Origin: Chrysaora quinquecirrha
Taxonomy: Eukaryota; Cnidaria; Scyphozoa; Semaeostomeae; Pelagiidae
Length of the DNA stretch: 64,000 nt
Direction of reading: 5' to 3'
Assembly (NCBI GenBank): GCA_014526335.1
Contig: JACTAT010000051.1
Coordinates: 3,076,411-3,140,410, forward strand
Program-made: the position numbers and the translations under genes
The notes under the pieces: generated by a model
Databases searched by the model: none
What the model was told of the DNA's origin: nothing
Seen by the model: the letters and a program-made list of their open reading frames with translations, nothing else
In this document: positions 60,201-64,000 of the stretch, piece by piece
How positions within the stretch are numbered: position 1 is the stretch's first letter
How the letters are laid out: every line of letters begins with the position of its first letter

Positions 60201-60995
60201 ACCGCTCCAGCTCCGTATCTTAAAGCAGCGTTAATGAATGACATGATGGCAATTTTCAGGTTGAATTCATCTTTATAGATGCCAGTACTTCGGTCCAAAT
60301 CATTAATCAGGGTCTGAAAATGAAATTGGAATAATACACTATTGGAAATAAAGTTGTTATAAAAATCAAAAACTCTCTTTGATCTCAGCTAATATGTGGA
60401 CAATTCAGTTCTGCCTAAATAGGCACAAGCAGCGACTGCCATACTTCCAAGAAACAAAGTTATCTGCACAAGGCCTAAGCTGCTAACAAAATCTTCGTTA
60501 AGCGTCGCCCAAATCTCTTTTCAAACTCTTGTCATCTACATTTTGCATATTTTTAAAAAGGGACTCGATAAAGCAAGTATGCCCAGCTTCACAAAATGCA
60601 GACGAGGTTAAAACAATCATTACTGCCTACACTTAGCAACGAAGTCACGTGGCAATCACAAACCTGAAATCTTGTACGCTCTTCTGCATACTGCTGAAAG
60701 TGCGCCATGGCATCCATGACCTTTTTGTGACCTCCTGGCACAAGGCAGCATGCGCCAAGAATCTCCAGTACTAAAAAGAATAGAAGATATCATGCTAGTT
60801 TACAAATACAGTCCTTTTGTCGTCGTCCGAAGCGTGAATAAAATCAGATTGGAGGTTGCTAATAGGGCCTTAAAAGTTTACTTGATATTTTTCAAATGCC
60901 TCACCTGCAACTTTTGTTTTGATATTTTCAGTGATCAAACTTTGTGCAATTATATTGATGCAAGTTGAGTGTGCTAAAACTTGAGATCTGCCATG
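46894..60995 (-). CDS. DAAM1: DAAM-type formin, 25 exons, 5' end off the window
   Basis: Exons: 60995-60905, 60770-60664, 60313-60203, 59500-59397, 59097-59031, 58478-58367, 57722-57587, 56765-56737, 56263-56229, 56096-55974, 55230-54993, 54703-54615, 54131-54087, 53959-53897, 53464-53381, 52508-52294, 51674-51586, 50892-50779, 50090-49990, 49507-49446, 49090-49030, 48791-48666, 48047-47952, 47832-47758, 47157-46894. All phases match; 878 residues. Order: FH3/DID ([31 protein letters not shown]), coiled coil, short FH1 with three proline runs, FH2 ([50 protein letters not shown]), then a basic coiled coil and the [19 protein letters not shown] followed by KGRKR. DAAM nucleates linear actin under Rho/Dishevelled control; the DAD folds back on the DID. 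About 200 N-terminal residues (GTPase-binding region) are missing at the right edge. Confidence 0.95.
50970..51056 (-). repeat. SINE tail truncated by a MITE
   Basis: GGTGAAATGATATATTTAGC, GCCAGTTGCTACTGCTAGGA and TCTCAGAAGTAG are the inverse of the SINE tail at 32880-32940. It stops where the element at 51057 starts. Confidence 0.65.
51057..51387. mobile_element. Foldback MITE with GGCCGGATTACACTAGC ends
   Basis: About 330 bp with arms of at least 100 bp: left GGCCGGATTACACTAGC, TTGCTTCACATTTTTTCTGT; right the inverse ACAGAAAAAATGTGAAGCAA, GCTAGTGTAATCCGG. The plus ORF at 51346 begins in the right arm and is incidental. DAAM intron. Confidence 0.88.
51872..52252. mobile_element. Near-perfect palindrome of about 380 bp
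   Basis: Arms: left ACTAAGAGCCTCGTTTT, ATTTCGACTTCAGATTCGAA; right the inverse TTCGAATCTGAAGTCGAAAT, AAAACGAGGCCCTTAGT. The spacer is short, around TTACACGGTCAAAT-type text. It lies 42 bp from the DAAM exon ending at 52294. Confidence 0.85.
52618..52930. mobile_element. MITE family A, copy 8
   Basis: CCAGGGCCCACTCCATTCCAA at the left, then AAACATTTGAACTTTGCTTG, TGTTTGACCGTTTGGCCACG and ACCAATGTTTGATAGC at the right. Diverged ends. DAAM intron. Confidence 0.72.
52936..53286. mobile_element. MITE with CCCCGGGGGG..TAACT ends
   Basis: The left end is CCCC followed by a run of 13 G and TAACT; the right end is AGTTACCCCCCGGGGG. GTGCCATTTT near the left and its inverse AAAATGGCAC near the right extend the inverted arms. 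TACCCCAAA-type words recur inside. Confidence 0.8.
57213..57259. repeat. (ATC)n microsatellite
   Basis: About 15 clean copies of ATC/CAT in a DAAM intron. Confidence 0.95.
57344..57535. mobile_element. Hairpin element of CCACCGCTGTACTG words
   Basis: CGTATGTGCAGT at 57361 and its inverse ACTGCACATACG ending at 57514 bound a 154 bp stem-loop; GGTGGTTGTGCAGTACAGCG pairs with CGCTGTACTGCACAACCACC. The centre repeats CCACCGCTGTACTCAT / GGTATCCCTCCG. Outer flanks CCCACCCCGGA and the inverse of TCCAGGGTGATA are also partly matched. It lies about 50 bp from the DAAM exon ending at 57587. Confidence 0.82.
59211..59302. mobile_element. MITE family A, miniature copy 9
   Basis: GGTTGCCAGATAGTGAAACA, CAAACGTTTGACAATG and CGTTTGATCGTTTGGCCAGT in about 92 bp. 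DAAM intron. Confidence 0.65.
59630..60020. repeat. AT-rich repeat with GAATTTAATT / CTTTTATG(T/C)CG words
   Basis: TTTAATTCA, GAACTTAATTCA and CATATAAAG words recur in both orientations, as in the other word-rich MITEs. Ends not clearly defined. DAAM intron. Confidence 0.5.
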
Positions 60996-61047
60996 CTAAA
61001 AGGAAAGTGGAAAATTATATTAAATCAATTTCTCCACGCAATGCACG

Positions 61048-61475
61048 TATAAAGCGCTTTTTATAAGAAACTCCAGTCTTGAGACCCTTAGAATTTAAGG
61101 TACAGGGAACCTCCAGTAACGGAGAACTCTATGCAGCGGACACCTACGACCAACGGACGAATGTTTTCCTCCCACAGGTCATTTCTTTGTACAAAAAAAC
61201 CTCTGTACGGCGGACACCTTAGACTTATTACACGAGTCGTACTATTCGCAAACAACAACCAACCTTTACCCGAACAACCACAACAACAGGTTGCTGCTCG
61301 CTTCATAGTACACTGAGGAAACAGCTGTATGTTATTGTTGTTGTTAGAAGCTGTTTCCGAAAGAGTGGAAGGAAGGTAATAAGTCTACAGACATCTCCCT
61401 AATATGGTCCATTAGGTGTCCGTTACACGGAGGTTGCACTGCACATTCCTTTGAAGGAGGAAGGGACCCCAATAA
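61048..61475. mobile_element. MITE with ACCTCCRGTAACGGA ends
   Basis: GGAACCTCCAGTAACGGAGAA at 61107 and the inverse GGTGTCCGTTACACGGAGGTT ending near 61436 bound an element in which GCGGACACC recurs. Just before it, AAAGCGCTTTTTATAAGAAAC (61050) is an isolated end of the TAAG(N)AAC superfamily. Confidence 0.7.
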
Positions 61476-61479
61476 CTGC

Positions 61480-62530
61480 AACCTTTACAGTTATTACATG
61501 AGTTGTAGTTACCGCTCTTGAATTGAATTGTTATCTAGAGGTCGTAGGTTGAGGGTCTGGAACTGAACGAGCAACAGCCACAAGGGCAAAAACAAGGGTC
61601 AGTGGTGTTGATAATTGACGTTATCCATTGTTTTTGCTCTCCAAAATGTGATTATGATTGACACGTGAAAGTTGTACTCACTTCACTCATCAGAGCAATG
61701 TTGCGCCCGTAGTAAAGGCAGTGAATCAACGACGGGGGGCAAATGTGATAAGCCTTTGTATTTGGTTGAAATACGTCATAGAATAATCCGAGTTAGCATT
61801 GAAAGCTTAGCAGTCTTCAGTAAACCTGCCTATCCTACGCTGTTTTTGTTTTCTGCCCCTACCCTGTTGCTACATTTTGTATGATGTCTGGTTGTAAGCT
61901 AAACTTAGGCCATATGTGTTTTAAAGGTCATTGATTTTGTATTACTTATTAGCAATTCCCTGTTTTAACATCACGAGATCTTACAGTAAGGAAGCCTGAT
62001 GTCAAGCATCTGTCTCGAGGCTGACGTTGTCTCGCTTTCAATTCAGAAGTATAAATATCCGGTTAACGTCATTTCGTTTCGTTTTCATCAGTGGCTAGGC
62101 CAGGCCCATGACAAATAACTACAAAATAATGGTGACTCGACTGAACCGCAAGGGACAGCTGTGCATCGTGAGAGATTTTTCATCTTTTAGGAGCTTTAAA
62201 AATTAAACTGAGCGTTTTGAGAAATATTTCAACAAAACAATAACAACAACAACGGAAACATTGCACTACAAAATTCAATAGACCGTTTGTTGTTTCAGGG
62301 TTTAACAATTCAATTCAATAGCGATAAAACCCGTGTTTCTTGCATTCTGTCTGTCACACACGTAACTACTTTTTTACTATACCAAGTACACTTGTTCCTT
62401 TGTGACGGCAACTAATCGGCTAACAGTTCTAGAAAGTTTGGCATGTTCAACTTTTGCGATTAGTTGACAACTGATTCGCGTCAGTCGCAGCCGACATGAG
62501 CACTCTTTAATGTATGGCTCTTAACTTAAC
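61480..62530. other. Upstream DAAM intron, little recognised
   Basis: TTGAATTGAATTGTTATC at 61518 and the inverse AACAATTCAATTCAATAGCG at 62304 may be the ends of an element of about 800 bp related to the foldback at 20330-21216. No exon seen. Confidence 0.4.
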
Positions 62531-62532
62531 TA

Positions 62533-62871
62533 CACTTTTTTTAATAAGCAACCGCTCAATAAGCAACTAGGGCTGAACTGACCTTAACATTAAGCAACTT
62601 GAGGGCTCAATTGAATTACTGTAAGCAACTAAGAAGTCAAACAACCAAGCTTATACGCTTTCTTGTTGTTAGGAAATTGTTTGTTTTGCATGTTAAAGTT
62701 CTTTAGCTAACGTTTTTCCACTTACTGTCTCCCAAAAGTCGTGTTATAGGCCTAACAGTTGACGATTTTGACCCACAGAGCCAGGGGTGGTTGTTAGGTA
62801 AAAAAGGTTAAGCAACTTTTATGCAACTCTGAGGGCTGGACAAAAGTCAAGTTGCTTATTGAAAAAAAGTA
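62533..62871. mobile_element. MITE of the TAAG(N)AAC superfamily, N = C (copy 2)
   Basis: Left CACTTTTTTTAATAAGCAACC, right AAGTTGCTTATTGAAAAAAAGTA, with TA on both sides. Five direct AAGCAAC words plus the terminal GTTGCTT. Same internal order as 5212-5578. Confidence 0.88.
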
Positions 62872-62874
62872 TAC

Positions 62875-64000
62875 ATATACTAACTGTATCCTAAGAGTCT
62901 GGGCTAGCTATAGACATATCAACATGACTTAGCAGTTATAGTTACTGTTCAACTAGTTGGCGTTAGTTTTATCGGGCGTAGGTCGACATAAGACTGGTTT
63001 GAGATAAAAATTGAACAAACTGTTTGGGCGGTAATTCAAGAAATTTCGGTTTAAAATATCTTGGTTTTCATGCCTTTAGTCTTGTAAACTGGATAAACTT
63101 TAAGTCTTATATAATCGCATGCAAAATACCTTTAGATATCAAAATCAAACACCGCCTAAGAAAGAGTTATTTTATTTGACAATAGGCCAAAACCAATAAG
63201 CTGGGATGAGACGGTTTATCATTACATTGAGAATAAGATTTCCGATTCACAGATTAGGCCTAAAGGTGTAGAAATCAGACAATCCCTTCGACTGACGTTT
63301 TCATCTATTTCTTATGACCCCATGAAAATGTTTACAGATATACTATATAACATCTTATCCTCTTCTTATCCGAAATTAATAAATCTTCCTAAGATTTAAT
63401 CTCTTTTGTGTTTCACTTAATTTTATCCTTTCTTTTAGAAATCTTTTAATATAAGTTTCTATTTCTGATGTTAAAAACTCAAATGAAAAAAACCGATATT
63501 GCTTTAGGCCTGCTTAGTCAACATCATCTATTATTAATTTTTTCTACAGTTCCTATGTCTCATTTCTAGTAAGCAACAAAGGTCACTTTCTTATACTGAA
63601 AGCTAATCAGAATTTGCTGAAAATTATTGTAATGAATATGAATCAAAGACCAACAAACCGAATGAAAGAGGAAACAAATGAAGAAGTAAGCAGTTAGAAA
63701 CGTGTGAATGTTTGAAAAATTGTACCAAGAGCGTAGGAATTAAGAACGAAGAAAGGGCATTTCAGCCTTGAAAATAGACGAGGATCAAGGAAAGGAATAG
63801 CAAGTCTAAATCAAAATGGTATTTGCCTTAGGACCCGATATACTTGTTTAAGCATTCGAAAGAACCTTTTGAAGGAGTTTTCCAGAGGGCAAAAGGGAAT
63901 ATGCAAGATATAAGGCCATATAAAGCGAAGGATGAATACATACAAAGAAACGAAAACCAGAAAAACGCTTTCAGTACAGATGCCGTGACAGGACGAAGTT
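62875..64000. other. Right edge, nothing recognised
   Basis: AT-rich. It should be DAAM intron or upstream sequence, because the remaining N-terminal DAAM exons were not found before the window ends. Confidence 0.4.

Noticed and set aside
1..64000. A functional gene cluster or operon
   Set aside because: The five genes have unrelated roles, large gaps and both orientations; adjacency appears incidental.

Overview
This window is nuclear DNA of an intron-rich animal. It is AT-rich and holds parts of five widely conserved metazoan genes cut into short exons by standard GT-AG introns (one GC-AG), with Pol III-type SINEs, many short inverted-repeat transposons (MITEs) and microsatellites between them. 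There are no bacterial features. Gene content and repeat style would suit a marine invertebrate such as a cnidarian, but that placement is an inference; the sequence directly supports only 'metazoan'.

Layout: (1) 1-4879, minus strand: pinin (PNN), a nuclear splicing/adhesion factor, seven exons, C-terminus running off the left edge; exon 6 has an apparent one-base deletion in an A-run. (2) 8982-16599, plus strand: a secreted PRSS23-like serine protease in two coding exons. Its 6.4 kb intron carries a decayed ISL2EU-type DNA transposon (THAP + DDE transposase on plus, SWIM + YqaJ nuclease on minus) and a tandem set of tRNA-like repeats. (3) 22687-40928, minus: a long-chain acyl-CoA synthetase (ACSL1/5/6 type), 21 coding exons found, one segment of about 60 residues not located. 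(4) 41882-44764, minus: glucosamine-6-phosphate N-acetyltransferase (GNPNAT1), apparently complete, with a start codon that seems to sit alone on the first coding exon. (5) 46894-60995, minus: a DAAM-type formin, 25 exons from the FH3 region through FH1, FH2 and the C-terminal DAD; the N-terminal GTPase-binding part lies beyond the right edge. The genes have unrelated jobs (splicing, extracellular proteolysis, fatty acid activation, UDP-GlcNAc synthesis, actin assembly); I see no evidence of a functional cluster.

The most unusual signal is in the repeats. At least seven full-length elements of about 330-400 bp plus fragments share TA flanks and a terminus of the form CAC..T(6-9)..ATAAG, followed by a variant of AAC. 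Each element repeats a short word inside itself, and between elements that word differs at one position: TAAGCAAC, TAAGAAAC, TAAGGAAC or TAAGAAC. The terminal and the internal words change together. Two of these element ends sit 6-9 bp from a 5' splice site. Other families include about nine copies of a GGCCCTGG-ended element filled with CAAACATT words, a hAT-like MITE with a perfect 8 bp target duplication, several large foldbacks, and at least five SINE-type copies.
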